Assembly (NCBI GenBank): GCA_900553935.1
Contig: USFK01000077.1
Coordinates: 1-6,716 of the forward strand
Reading direction: 5' to 3'
Length of the DNA stretch: 6,716 nt
Source of the DNA: an uncultured Collinsella sp.
GTDB lineage: Bacteria > Actinomycetota > Coriobacteriia > Coriobacteriales > Coriobacteriaceae
Shown here: positions 1-5,970 of the stretch, piece after piece
Numbering within the stretch: the first letter of the stretch is position 1
Layout of the letters: the number at the start of each line of letters is the position of its first letter
Program-made: the position numbers and the translations under genes
The notes under the pieces: generated by a model
The model's database searches: none
Told to the model about the DNA's origin: nothing
The model's input: the letters and a program-made list of their open reading frames with translations, nothing else

Positions 1-59
1 TATGCTACGGCAGTTTATTACCAGCGCTTTGCCGATAAATTGTTCCGGCGGCAAGTCGC
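1..59 (-). other. Left-end segment not belonging to moeA; possible cyclase-family fragment on the minus strand
   Basis: The moeA reading frame has a stop at 36-38 and no MoeA-like sequence before about base 57-60, so these bases do not continue the gene to their right. Read on the minus strand from about base 60 to base 1 they give an open peptide containing LPPEQFIGKALVINC, which resembles the conserved stretch of the cyclase (kynurenine-formamidase-like) family. The match is short and from memory. The abrupt change of coding sense at a contig edge suggests a chimeric join rather than a true gene neighbour. Confidence 0.35.
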
Positions 60-581
60 GCCGTGCAGGAGTGCGATTTTGTCATTACGAGCGGCGGTGC
101 CTCGGCGGGCGATTACGACTATGTGACGGCGCTCGTCCGGCGCGAGGGCGAGGTACTCTTCGACCGCATCTCGATGCGTCCCGGCAAAGCCATCACGTTT
201 GGCCTGCTTGGGGGCAAGCCGTATTTGGGGCTTTCGGGCAATCCCGCGGCGGCGTATGTGGGCTTTGAGATGCTCGCCCGCCCCGCGATCCGCAAGATGC
301 GCGGCTTTGCCGAGGGTACGCGCCCCGTGCAGCAGGCGATATTGACGCACGGCGTAAAGAAGCGCCAGGACCGACGCTTCTTCGATCGCGCCACGGTTTT
401 GCGCGACCCCGAGACCGGTGAGCTGTTGGTGACCGAGGCCAAGACGCAGAATTCGGCGCTGCTCGGCACGATGCAGCGGGCCAACTGTCTGCTGCGTATT
501 GACGAAGGGCCGTGTGAGCTCAAGCCGGGCGACGTCGTGGGCGTCGTTCGCGTCGATCTGCCTGAGGATGCCGTGTTGTAG
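60..581 (+). CDS. moeA: Molybdopterin molybdenumtransferase MoeA, 3' part
   Basis: MoeA inserts molybdate into adenylylated molybdopterin, the last step of basic molybdenum-cofactor synthesis, in the cytoplasm. About 173 codons remain of a family usually near 400 residues. The visible part has the MoCF-fold motifs: TSGGASAGDYDYV soon after the break, SMRPGKA (around bases 171-191) and GLSGNPAAA (228-254). It then has the C-terminal beta-rich domain with QNSALLGTMQRANCLL and a final GD-V-V-V strand. The 5' part is missing: upstream of about base 60 the sequence no longer looks like MoeA and the frame meets a stop at 36-38, so no native start can be given. A GTG at 63 could open the frame but lies inside the protein's domain. 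The TAG stop overlaps the ribosome binding site of the next gene, so the two are surely cotranscribed. Family assignment is secure; the gene is incomplete here, probably by assembly rather than by mutation. Confidence 0.9.
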   Translation, partial: AVQECDFVITSGGASAGDYDYVTALVRREGEVLFDRISMRPGKAITFGLLGGKPYLGLSGNPAAAYVGFEMLARPAIRKMRGFAEGTRPVQQAILTHGVKKRQDRRFFDRATVLRDPETGELLVTEAKTQNSALLGTMQRANCLLRIDEGPCELKPGDVVGVVRVDLPEDAVL

Positions 582-591
582 GAGGAATGCT

Positions 592-1071
592 ATGGAGCTG
601 AAGATATCGATCGTGACGTGTTCGGACACGCGCGATCTTGCCCAGGATGAGGCCGGAGCCGCACTCGAGGAACTTATCGAGGCGCAGGACTGGACGGTCG
701 CCTCACATGTGGTTGTGCGCGACGACGTCAGCGAGATCGGTGATGCCATTGTGGAAGCCGCCGATGAGTGCCACGCCAATGTCGTGCTCACCTGCGGCGG
801 CACGGGGCTTTCGATGCGCGATGTGACGCCCGAGGCGACGCGTGCCGTCTGCGAGCGCGATGTGCCGGGTATTGCAGAGGCAATCCGTGCGTACTCCATG
901 ACCAAGACGCGCCGCGCTATGCTCTCGCGCGCTATTTGCATGCAACGAGGTCATACACTTGTCGTAAACTTTCCCGGTTCTACGAAGGCCGCCCGCGAAA
1001 GCTGGGAGGCCATAGCGGACCAGCTGGAGCATGCGGCTCAGATGACAGCGGGCGGCGGACATACCAACTAA
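592..1071 (+). CDS. mogA: Molybdopterin adenylyltransferase, MogA/MoaB family
   Basis: This 159-residue protein belongs to the MogA/MoaB family, which adenylylates molybdopterin with ATP to prepare it for molybdate insertion by MoeA. Visible marks are the N-terminal strand ISIVTCSDTR, the nucleotide/pterin-binding loop TCGGTGLSMRDVTPEA (residues 67-82, with the family Asp at 77) and the late loop FPGSTKAARESWEA. Length fits the small stand-alone family. ATG 592 is chosen because TAGGAGGA (579-586) sits five bases upstream and because the protein begins with the family's first beta strand; an upstream in-frame extension would run inside moeA. The gap to moeA is only 10 bases. A strong terminator follows, so it is the last gene of its operon. 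MogA and MoaB paralogues cannot be told apart with certainty from sequence reading; the pairing with moeA supports the catalytic role. TTN-type activity tests are not implied by the sequence. Confidence 0.9.
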   Translation: MELKISIVTCSDTRDLAQDEAGAALEELIEAQDWTVASHVVVRDDVSEIGDAIVEAADECHANVVLTCGGTGLSMRDVTPEATRAVCERDVPGIAEAIRAYSMTKTRRAMLSRAICMQRGHTLVVNFPGSTKAARESWEAIADQLEHAAQMTAGGGHTN

Positions 1072-1084
1072 GCGGTTTACCTGC

Positions 1085-1121
1085 GGCGGAGCGACCTGAA
1101 CGGCTGCTCCGCCTTTTATTT
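1085..1121 (+). terminator. Rho-independent terminator after mogA
   Basis: GGCGGAGC (1085-1092) pairs exactly with GCTCCGCC (1106-1113) around a 13-base loop and is followed directly by TTTTATTT (1114-1121). It lies 13 bases after the mogA stop and separates the cofactor operon from modABC. Confidence 0.88.
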
Positions 1122-1153
1122 GCGCCCAAGGGGACGGCATTCTGTAGGCATGC

Positions 1154-1182
1154 TTGAAACTATATTCTCAGACGAGAATAAT
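1154..1182 (+). promoter_or_regulatory. Candidate sigma-70-type promoter for modABC
   Basis: TTGAAA (1154-1159) and AATAAT (1177-1182) are separated by 17 bases, a near-consensus pair inside a strikingly AT-rich stretch between two GC-rich genes. A perfect TATAAT at 1210-1215 is a second candidate -10 box, but I see no good -35 at the right distance. Which one is used cannot be decided by eye; in either case the 5' leader of modA would be about 55-90 bases. Confidence 0.5.
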
Positions 1183-1200
1183 TTCTCATAATCATTATTC
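1163..1200. promoter_or_regulatory. Inverted-repeat operator cluster in the modA promoter
   Basis: TATTCTC (1163-1169) and GAGAATA (1174-1180) form a perfect 7-base inverted repeat with a 4-base centre, lying between the -35 and -10 boxes of the candidate promoter. It shares its right arm with a second repeat, GAGAA (1174-1178) and TTCTC (1183-1187), and a third pair, GAATAAT (1176-1182) and ATTATTC (1194-1200), spans the whole. The 11 bases ATAATCATTAT (1188-1198) equal part of the classical Fur box. The placement suits a repressor. The regulator is unknown: a Fur-family metalloregulator is one possibility, a molybdate sensor another. Confidence 0.5.
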
Positions 1201-1231
1201 GCATGGAAGTATAATCTATTTACAGAATAAA

Positions 1232-1253
1232 GCCCGCGGTGGGGTACCCGGGC
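1232..1253 (+). promoter_or_regulatory. Small hairpin in the modA leader
   Basis: GCCCG (1232-1236) can pair with CGGGC (1249-1253), and the palindrome GGGTACCC (1242-1249) offers an alternative fold. It lies just upstream of the AGAAAGGG ribosome binding site (1262-1269). It is too short to match the molybdenum-cofactor riboswitch and I recognise no known leader RNA. It may affect mRNA stability or translation, or be incidental. Confidence 0.25.
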
Positions 1254-1275
1254 ACAAGGTCAGAAAGGGTTGAAC

Positions 1276-2148
1276 ATGTTCGATATGGTTTCTCGCCGCG
1301 GATTCGTCTCACTCTCCGCTGTCGCCGCTGCCGGCCTTGGCCTTGCCGGCTGCTCCGGAAACAAGGAGCCTGAGTCGACCGGTTCCGATGCCGGCTCCGC
1401 CAAGATTTCGTCCAAGAAGGCTGTCGAGCTGCAGGTCTTTGCTGCCAACTCGCTCGAGAAGGCTCTGCCCGAGGTTCAGAAGCTCTACACCGACCAGACT
1501 GGCACCGCCTTTTCCGACACGCAGTTTAAGGCTTCTGGCGACCTCGTTGAGCAGATGCGTGCCGGCGCCACGGTCGACGTGCTCATCACCGCCTCCAAGG
1601 GCACCATGGACGACGCCGAGGCCGCCGAGCTCGTCGATGCCGACACCCGTGAGGATATGTTCGTCAACGACCTTGTGATCATTCGTGCTGAGGGTTCTGA
1701 CACCAAGATCGAGGCCATCGCCAACGTCGCGAATCTGGACGGCAAGATCGCCATCGGCGACGCCAAGACCGTCCCCGCCGGCAAGTACGCCAACCAGGCC
1801 TTAGCTTCTGTGGGTCTCTACACCGGCACCGAGGGCGACGACGGCGAGTATGCACCCGAGCTTGCCGACAAGGTAGCCCTGGCCGACAAGGTCGGCACCG
1901 CTGCGTCTTACGTCTCTACGGGCGACTGCGTGGCCGGTTTTGTTTACAGCTCCGATATCTTCCGCTATGACGGCATCGAGGAGGCCTTCGTGTGCCCCGA
2001 GGATTCGCACAAGCCCATCGTGTACCCGGGCGCCGTTGCCGAGAGCTCCGAGCACGCCGACGAGGCCAAGGCGTTTATCGACTTCTGTCTGACCAACAAG
2101 AAGGCTCAGAAGATTTGGGCTAAGTACGGCTTTGAGCTTTCCGAGTAG
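1276..2148 (+). CDS. modA: Molybdate-binding lipoprotein ModA (Tat-type signal)
   Basis: ModA is the extracytoplasmic receptor that captures molybdate or tungstate and hands it to the ModB permease. The 290-residue product starts at ATG 1276, six bases after AGAAAGGG; an in-frame TTG at 1270 abuts that site and is unlikely. The signal has a twin-arginine SRRGFV (residues 6-11), a hydrophobic stretch, and a lipobox LAGC with the lipidated Cys at 26. The mature part shows the family pattern: VFAANSLEKALPEVQKLY, then SGDLVEQMRAGATVDVLITAS, a central IAIGDAKTVPAGKYA and a C-terminal IWAKYGFE. A Ser/Thr-rich linker follows the Cys, as usual in tethered receptors. Codons are almost all C/G-ending, which suggests strong expression. 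It is first in modABC behind its own promoter and operator. Molybdate rather than tungstate preference cannot be read from sequence. Confidence 0.93.
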   Translation: MFDMVSRRGFVSLSAVAAAGLGLAGCSGNKEPESTGSDAGSAKISSKKAVELQVFAANSLEKALPEVQKLYTDQTGTAFSDTQFKASGDLVEQMRAGATVDVLITASKGTMDDAEAAELVDADTREDMFVNDLVIIRAEGSDTKIEAIANVANLDGKIAIGDAKTVPAGKYANQALASVGLYTGTEGDDGEYAPELADKVALADKVGTAASYVSTGDCVAGFVYSSDIFRYDGIEEAFVCPEDSHKPIVYPGAVAESSEHADEAKAFIDFCLTNKKAQKIWAKYGFELSE

Positions 2149-2216
2149 TGCGGCTTGGCGCGATAATTCCATCGTTTTGTGTTTCACTCCGTCCTTGTAT
2201 TCGCTTGGAGCTTTTC

Positions 2217-3659
2217 GTGCTTAATAGATTCCGCATGCTTGTCGCCTGTGCTTTGACCTTCGCGCTTTGCTGGGTGCCGGGATTTGCGTTTGCTGGGGTC
2301 GCTGAGGACGGGGCCCAGGTTGCTGCGACCGCTCATGGGCTTTCCTATGGGATCGAGGGTTTTGAGCGGTTGGCCAAGGGGACCGCTCGTGCTATGGAGG
2401 GCCAGCCTGAGGGCTACCGGTTTCCCGTTGACGAGGACGTGGACCTTGTAGTGGCGCCTGCTGCCGATCGCGTTGTGGTGTGGATATCGCCCAAGGCGGC
2501 CGAGAAGTATGGATTGGATCCGCAGGACAACGAGTGCGTATCGGGTCTCAAGGCCCTCGTCTGTGAGCTCGACAGCGCAAACTCCATGGGAGGTGCGCAG
2601 CTGGGGGACGTGAATCTTCCTTGGTATGTCACGGCGGAAACAACGTTTAATGCCGGCGGGTATACCTATGGCTTTGATGTGCGTGGTGCGGATGGGGACC
2701 GCTATGTGGTGATTGCATCGGCCTCGGGTGATGCCAAGGGCGGCGCGCGTTGGCTTGATAGCGCTCAAATGGTAGAAGCATCGTCTGTCGTGTTGCGGGA
2801 TGAGCAGGGGCCCTTGACCTCTCTGGCTTCCTTTTTGGGCGACATCGACTATCGCCCGTTTTGGGTGTCCATCAAAACGAGCGGCCTTGCCCTGGTGATT
2901 GCCTTTGCACTGGGCCTGTTTGCCGCGTGGAAGACTATGGGTACCTCGAGTCGCATCAAGGGCTTGCTCGATTCGGTCTTTACGATTCCTATGGTGCTGC
3001 CGCCCACGGTCTGCGGCTTTCTGCTCCTTATGCTGTTTGGCCGCTCGACCGGAGTGGGCCAGTGGCTCATCGCGCACGGCATCTCGATCGTCTTTACCTG
3101 GCCCGCGGCGGTCATTTCGGCCGTCGTTGTGTCGTTTCCGCTGGTCTACCGCACGGCGCTCGGAGCCTTTGAGAGCCTTGACACGCAGATGCTCGATGCC
3201 GCGCGAACCCTGGGATGGTCTGAGCATCTCATCTTTACCAAGCTTATGATGCCGCTTGGCTGGCCCTCGATTGCCGCCGGCGCGGTGCTTGCCTTCGCGC
3301 GTGCCATGGGCGAGTTTGGCTGCACCCTGTTCTTTGCGGGCAACTACGCCGGCATTACCCAGACCATCCCTATCGCCATCTACTTTGAGTGGATGGGCGG
3401 CAACACCTCGGTGGCCCTCTTTTGGGTTGTCGTCGTGATTGCGTTTAGTTTCCTGGTCATCCTGTTTATCAACATGTACACCGCGCATTCGCAAAAGTAT
3501 CGCGAGCGGGGCCTTTCCCGTGCGGAGCGCAAGCGGGCCAAAGAACTCGCCGATACGGCCGATTCGCTCGACCCGGTGGGCGGCGATGCCCTGCGTATCG
3601 ATCGCGAGGCGCTGGCCGAGCTAATGCGCGATGATGCCACTTTGCAGGGAGGTCGATAG
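2217..3659 (+). CDS. modB: Molybdate ABC transporter permease ModB with large N-terminal extracytoplasmic domain
   Basis: The C-terminal part is the ModB membrane subunit: five predicted membrane segments at about residues 216-238, 254-275, 289-313, 349-368 and 399-421, the family signature IPMVLPPTVCGFLLL, the coupling (EAA) loop DAARTLG from residue 327 and AFARAMGEFGCTLFF. ModB is usually about 220-230 residues; this one is 480. A signal peptide or membrane anchor comes first (residues 1-26, ending AFAFA or similar), followed by about 190 residues with no membrane segment that I do not recognise and that should lie outside the membrane. A charged tail of about 60 residues follows the last helix. 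GTG 2217 is preferred because TTGGAG (2205-2210) lies six bases before it; ATG 2235 lacks a good site, and GTG 2148 would add a poor leader. The 68 bases after modA hold no terminator; the stop is 3 bases before modC. Confidence 0.9.
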   Translation: MLNRFRMLVACALTFALCWVPGFAFAGVAEDGAQVAATAHGLSYGIEGFERLAKGTARAMEGQPEGYRFPVDEDVDLVVAPAADRVVVWISPKAAEKYGLDPQDNECVSGLKALVCELDSANSMGGAQLGDVNLPWYVTAETTFNAGGYTYGFDVRGADGDRYVVIASASGDAKGGARWLDSAQMVEASSVVLRDEQGPLTSLASFLGDIDYRPFWVSIKTSGLALVIAFALGLFAAWKTMGTSSRIKGLLDSVFTIPMVLPPTVCGFLLLMLFGRSTGVGQWLIAHGISIVFTWPAAVISAVVVSFPLVYRTALGAFESLDTQMLDAARTLGWSEHLIFTKLMMPLGWPSIAAGAVLAFARAMGEFGCTLFFAGNYAGITQTIPIAIYFEWMGGNTSVALFWVVVVIAFSFLVILFINMYTAHSQKYRERGLSRAERKRAKELADTADSLDPVGGDALRIDREALAELMRDDATLQGGR

Positions 3660-3662
3660 ACC

Positions 3663-4733
3663 ATGTCGCTCGTTCTGGACATCAAAAAGCGCTATCCCGG
3701 GTTTATGCTCGATATGCAGCTTGAGGCTGGCGAGGAACGTGTGGCACTGCTGGGCGCCTCGGGTTGCGGCAAGAGCTGTACGCTACGCTGCATTGCCGGT
3801 GTGGAGACGCCCGACGAGGGCAAGATTGTCGTCAACGGCGTGACCTTTTTCGACTCGGCGGCGGGCATCAACCTGTCGCCCCAGGAGCGCAAATGCGCCC
3901 TGCTGTTCCAAAACTATCAACTGTTCCCCAATATGACGGTTGCCGATAACGTTTGTGCTGGCGTAAAGGCTGCGGGTGACGTTGCGGCGCGCAAAAAGCT
4001 CGCCGAGCGCTATCTGGGCATTTTTGGTCTGGCCGATTTTGCCGACCGCTATCCCGCGCGCCTCTCGGGCGGTCAGCAGCAGCGCGTGGCGCTTGCGCGC
4101 ATGGTGGCGGCACACCCGGGCATTTTTATGTTCGATGAACCCATGAGCGCGCTCGATGCGTATCTTAAGAGCGCCCTCGAACAGAACATGCTCGATCTGT
4201 TCGACGTCTGCAACCGTACCGTGCTCTACGTGAGCCACGACATCGATGAGGCATGCCGCCTGTGCGAGCGCATCTGCGTGATGCACAACGGGCGCGTTGA
4301 GGAGGTCGGTTCTGTCGAGGACGTGGTTCGCTGCCCGCAGACACTGGCGGCACTGCGCCTGACGGGTTGCAAGAACACAAGCCGTGCGCGCAAAGTCGGC
4401 GACGAAGAAGTTGAGGCCCTCGACTGGGGCATGACCTTTAACGTGGGTCGCGAGGTTCCCGACGATGTGGCGTACCTGGGTATTCGTGCGAGCTACTTCC
4501 ACGTTGATAACCGTGCTGAGCGGGGCCGCAACAGTTGCGACTTACATGTGGCCCGTGTGAGCGATTCGCGCTTTGAGCGCCTGGTGCTGCTGGACGTGCC
4601 GCGCGTCGATGCACCCACGCGCCTGCAGTGGAAGGTCAACAAGGTAAACATAGCTGCCGACGAACTGCCGCAGGCCGGCGAGACCCTGCGCATGCACTTC
4701 GACGCCAAGAGAATCCATCTCGTCTGTCGATAA
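3663..4733 (+). CDS. modC: Molybdate ABC transporter ATP-binding protein ModC
   Basis: ModC is the cytoplasmic ATPase that powers molybdate import through ModB. All ABC motifs are intact: Walker A GASGCGKS (31-38), Q-loop FQNYQLFP with Gln83, signature LSGGQQQRVALAR from 134, Walker B IFMFDEP with Asp158 and Glu159, D-loop SALD, and switch His192 in YVSHD. The 356-residue length matches the ModC/CysA-like group. The last ~115 residues occupy the place of the regulatory TOBE/Mop domain and include YLGIRASYFHV, similar to the GIRPE-type start of that domain, but the rest is diverged and I cannot say whether it binds molybdate. The start follows modB by 3 bases, with AGGGAGG (3646-3652) ten bases ahead and inside modB, indicating tight coupling. 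It is the last gene of the importer operon. Confidence 0.92.
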   Translation: MSLVLDIKKRYPGFMLDMQLEAGEERVALLGASGCGKSCTLRCIAGVETPDEGKIVVNGVTFFDSAAGINLSPQERKCALLFQNYQLFPNMTVADNVCAGVKAAGDVAARKKLAERYLGIFGLADFADRYPARLSGGQQQRVALARMVAAHPGIFMFDEPMSALDAYLKSALEQNMLDLFDVCNRTVLYVSHDIDEACRLCERICVMHNGRVEEVGSVEDVVRCPQTLAALRLTGCKNTSRARKVGDEEVEALDWGMTFNVGREVPDDVAYLGIRASYFHVDNRAERGRNSCDLHVARVSDSRFERLVLLDVPRVDAPTRLQWKVNKVNIAADELPQAGETLRMHFDAKRIHLVCR

Positions 4734-4734
4734 T

Positions 4735-4761
4735 GGGACAAAGGGACAGTCCCTTTGTCCC
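4735..4761. repeat. 27-base perfect palindrome (GGGACAAAGGGAC arms)
   Basis: GGGACAAAGGGAC (4735-4747) is the exact reverse complement of GTCCCTTTGTCCC (4749-4761), with a single base at the centre. It starts one base after the modC stop. I recall similar GGGAC-AAAGGGAC palindromes scattered between genes in Collinsella and related genomes, so a dispersed repeat family is likely. As RNA it would form a very stable hairpin that could end or protect the modABC transcript, though the following bases are TTCTG and not a T-run. Confidence 0.8.
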
Positions 4762-4790
4762 TTCTGCTGCGTCGCGTAGGGGTTGCGATA

Positions 4791-4824
4791 CGCCGCCCGC
4801 TCGCGGCGCCACCATGCGTATACT
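4791..4824 (+). promoter_or_regulatory. Weak candidate promoter and hairpin in the selD leader
   Basis: TATACT (4819-4824) is a possible -10 box 35 bases before the selD start, but no convincing -35 lies 16-18 bases upstream. CGCCGC (4791-4796) and GCGGCG (4803-4808) could form a 6-base stem. If the palindrome at 4735-4761 stops transcription, selD needs a promoter here; if not, selD could be read from modABC. The sequence does not decide this. Confidence 0.25.
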
Positions 4825-4859
4825 GGGAGGAAAAGATTGACCTATGAGAGGAGGGATCG

Positions 4860-5909
4860 ATGGCTGACGATTTCATCAAGCTCACGCAGATGACCGCTGC
4901 CTCTGGTTGAGCCGCTAAGTTGGCTCCTGGAGCCCTCGCCCAGGTCCTGGGCGACTTACCCAATGTGCATAACGACAACCTGCTCGTGGGGTTCGATACC
5001 TCCGACGATGCGAGCGTCTTCCGCGTCGGCGATAACCTGGGCCTCGTGCAGTCCATCGACTTCTTCCCGCCGATGGTCGACGACCCGTTCCTGTTTGGCC
5101 AGATCGCGGCGGCAAACTCGCTGTCGGACATATACGCCATGGGTGGACGACCGAGTCATGCTATGAACCTGCTGTGCATTCCCAATTGCCTGGGCGTTGA
5201 GGTTGCCGGGCAGATTTTGGCGGGTGGCGCCGACAAGTGCGTCGAGGCTGGCTGCACCATCGCGGGCGGCCACACCATCAACGACGACGAGCCCAAGTAC
5301 GGCCTGTCCGTGAGCGGTTTTGTGCCACTCGACCGCATGCTCGCCAACAGCGGTGCGCGCGTGGGCGATGTCCTACTGCTGACCAAGGCGATCGGCTCGG
5401 GCATTATCACCACGGCCATTAAGGGCGAGCTCATCGAGCAGGACGAGGCCAGCCGGATGTTTGATTCTATGCGCACCCTCAACGAGGCCCCGATCCGTTT
5501 GGCCGAGGGGCTCGAACTTCACGGCTGCACCGACATTACGGGCTTTGGCCTGATTGGGCATGCGTGCGAGATGGCCGAGGGCTCGGGCGTGCAGATTGAG
5601 CTTGGGTCGGGGGCGGTGCCTCTCTTTGACCAGGTGCTCGACATGGCGCGTCTGGGCATTATCCCCGCTGGCTCCTACCGCAACCAGGACTTCTTTGGCC
5701 CGCGCGTGGCTGCCGACGAGGACCTGGAGCCGGGCATGTTGGATGCGCTGTACGATCCGCAGACCTCGGGCGGCCTGCTCATCGCGGCGCCTGCTGCCGA
5801 TGTGGATGAGCTTGCGCGCCGTCTACATGCCGAGGGACGTATCGCCGCCGTCGTCGGTCGCGTGTGCGAGCCGGTGCCAGGCGGTCCTGCCGTTCGCGTT
5901 GTTCGCTAG
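4860..5909 (+). CDS. selD: Selenide, water dikinase SelD, itself a selenoprotein (Sec17 = UGA 4908-4910)
   Basis: SelD makes selenophosphate from selenide and ATP, the selenium donor for selenocysteine. The frame is open over 349 residues, close to the usual ~347, apart from one TGA at codon 17. There the sequence reads TAASG-U-AAKLAPG, exactly where the catalytic Cys/Sec lies (Cys17 in E. coli), with catalytic Lys20 three residues on. Downstream family motifs are all present: TSDDASVF (Asp49/50), VQSIDFFPPMVDDPFLFGQIA, ANSLSDIYAMGG, GGHTINDDEPKYGLSVSG, SGIITTAIK, DITGFGLIGHACEMA and DPQTSGGLLIA. ATG 4860 follows GAGAGGAGGG (4846-4855), so initiation upstream of the TGA is well supported; a caller that treats TGA as stop would start falsely at 4920 and lose the catalytic residues. 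Sec in SelD implies the organism has SelA, SelB and tRNA-Sec elsewhere. yedF follows after 61 bases. Confidence 0.96.
4908..4954 (+). promoter_or_regulatory. Candidate bacterial SECIS region with two adjacent hairpins
   Basis: Bacterial SECIS hairpins lie inside the coding region just after the UGA and bind SelB. Here GGCTC (4922-4926) pairs with GAGCC (4930-4934), starting 11 bases after the UGA, with a CTG loop. Next to it TCGCCCAG (4936-4943) pairs with CTGGGCGA (4947-4954), an 8-base stem with loop GTC beginning 33 bases after the UGA. The second has a G at the first loop position and lies within the spacing I recall for the bacterial consensus (about 16-37 bases to the loop); the first has the spacing of the E. 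coli fdhF stem. Which is functional is an inference. Confidence 0.6.
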
Positions 5910-5932
5910 CCCGCACGTTTATGTAACTGTTT

Positions 5933-5956
5933 GCCGTTCTCTAGAACGGCTCTTTC
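5933..5956 (+). terminator. Hairpin between selD and yedF, weak terminator or attenuator
   Basis: GCCGTTC (5933-5939) pairs perfectly with GAACGGC (5944-5950) around a TCTA loop, followed by TCTTTC, a poor T-run. It could reduce read-through, adjust the selD:yedF ratio or act as an mRNA processing barrier. It sits directly ahead of the yedF ribosome binding site GAAAGGA (5957-5963). Confidence 0.4.
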
Positions 5957-5970
5957 GAAAGGAATTTGCT

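Noticed and set aside
18..941. Long minus-strand open frame opposite moeA and mogA
   Set aside because: It is the antisense shadow of two clearly recognisable genes and has no family features; long antisense frames are expected in GC-rich DNA.
1122..1142. CAAGGGGACGG stretch as a remnant of the GGGAC palindrome family
   Set aside because: Only a partial half-match without a partner arm; not enough to call a repeat.
1216..1275. Molybdenum-cofactor riboswitch in the modA leader
   Set aside because: The leader is only about 60-90 bases, shorter than that RNA, and I cannot find its conserved parts.
2148..2216. GTG 2148 as modB start, overlapping the modA stop
   Set aside because: The extra 23 residues are not signal-like, there is no ribosome binding site in place, and GTG 2217 has one followed by a proper signal peptide.
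2184..3494. 436-residue minus-strand open frame opposite modB
   Set aside because: The translation is rich in Arg, His and Gly without domains or membrane segments, typical of an antisense shadow of ModB.
4814..4867. Tiny upstream open frames before selD (ATG 4814 with 8 codons; ATG 4844 overlapping the start)
   Set aside because: They are too short for evidence and the first has no clear ribosome binding site; the second overlaps the selD binding site by chance.
4908..4910. In-frame TGA read as a nonsense mutation making selD a pseudogene
   Set aside because: It lies at the known catalytic Cys/Sec site, is followed by SECIS-like hairpins, and the rest of the frame is fully conserved.
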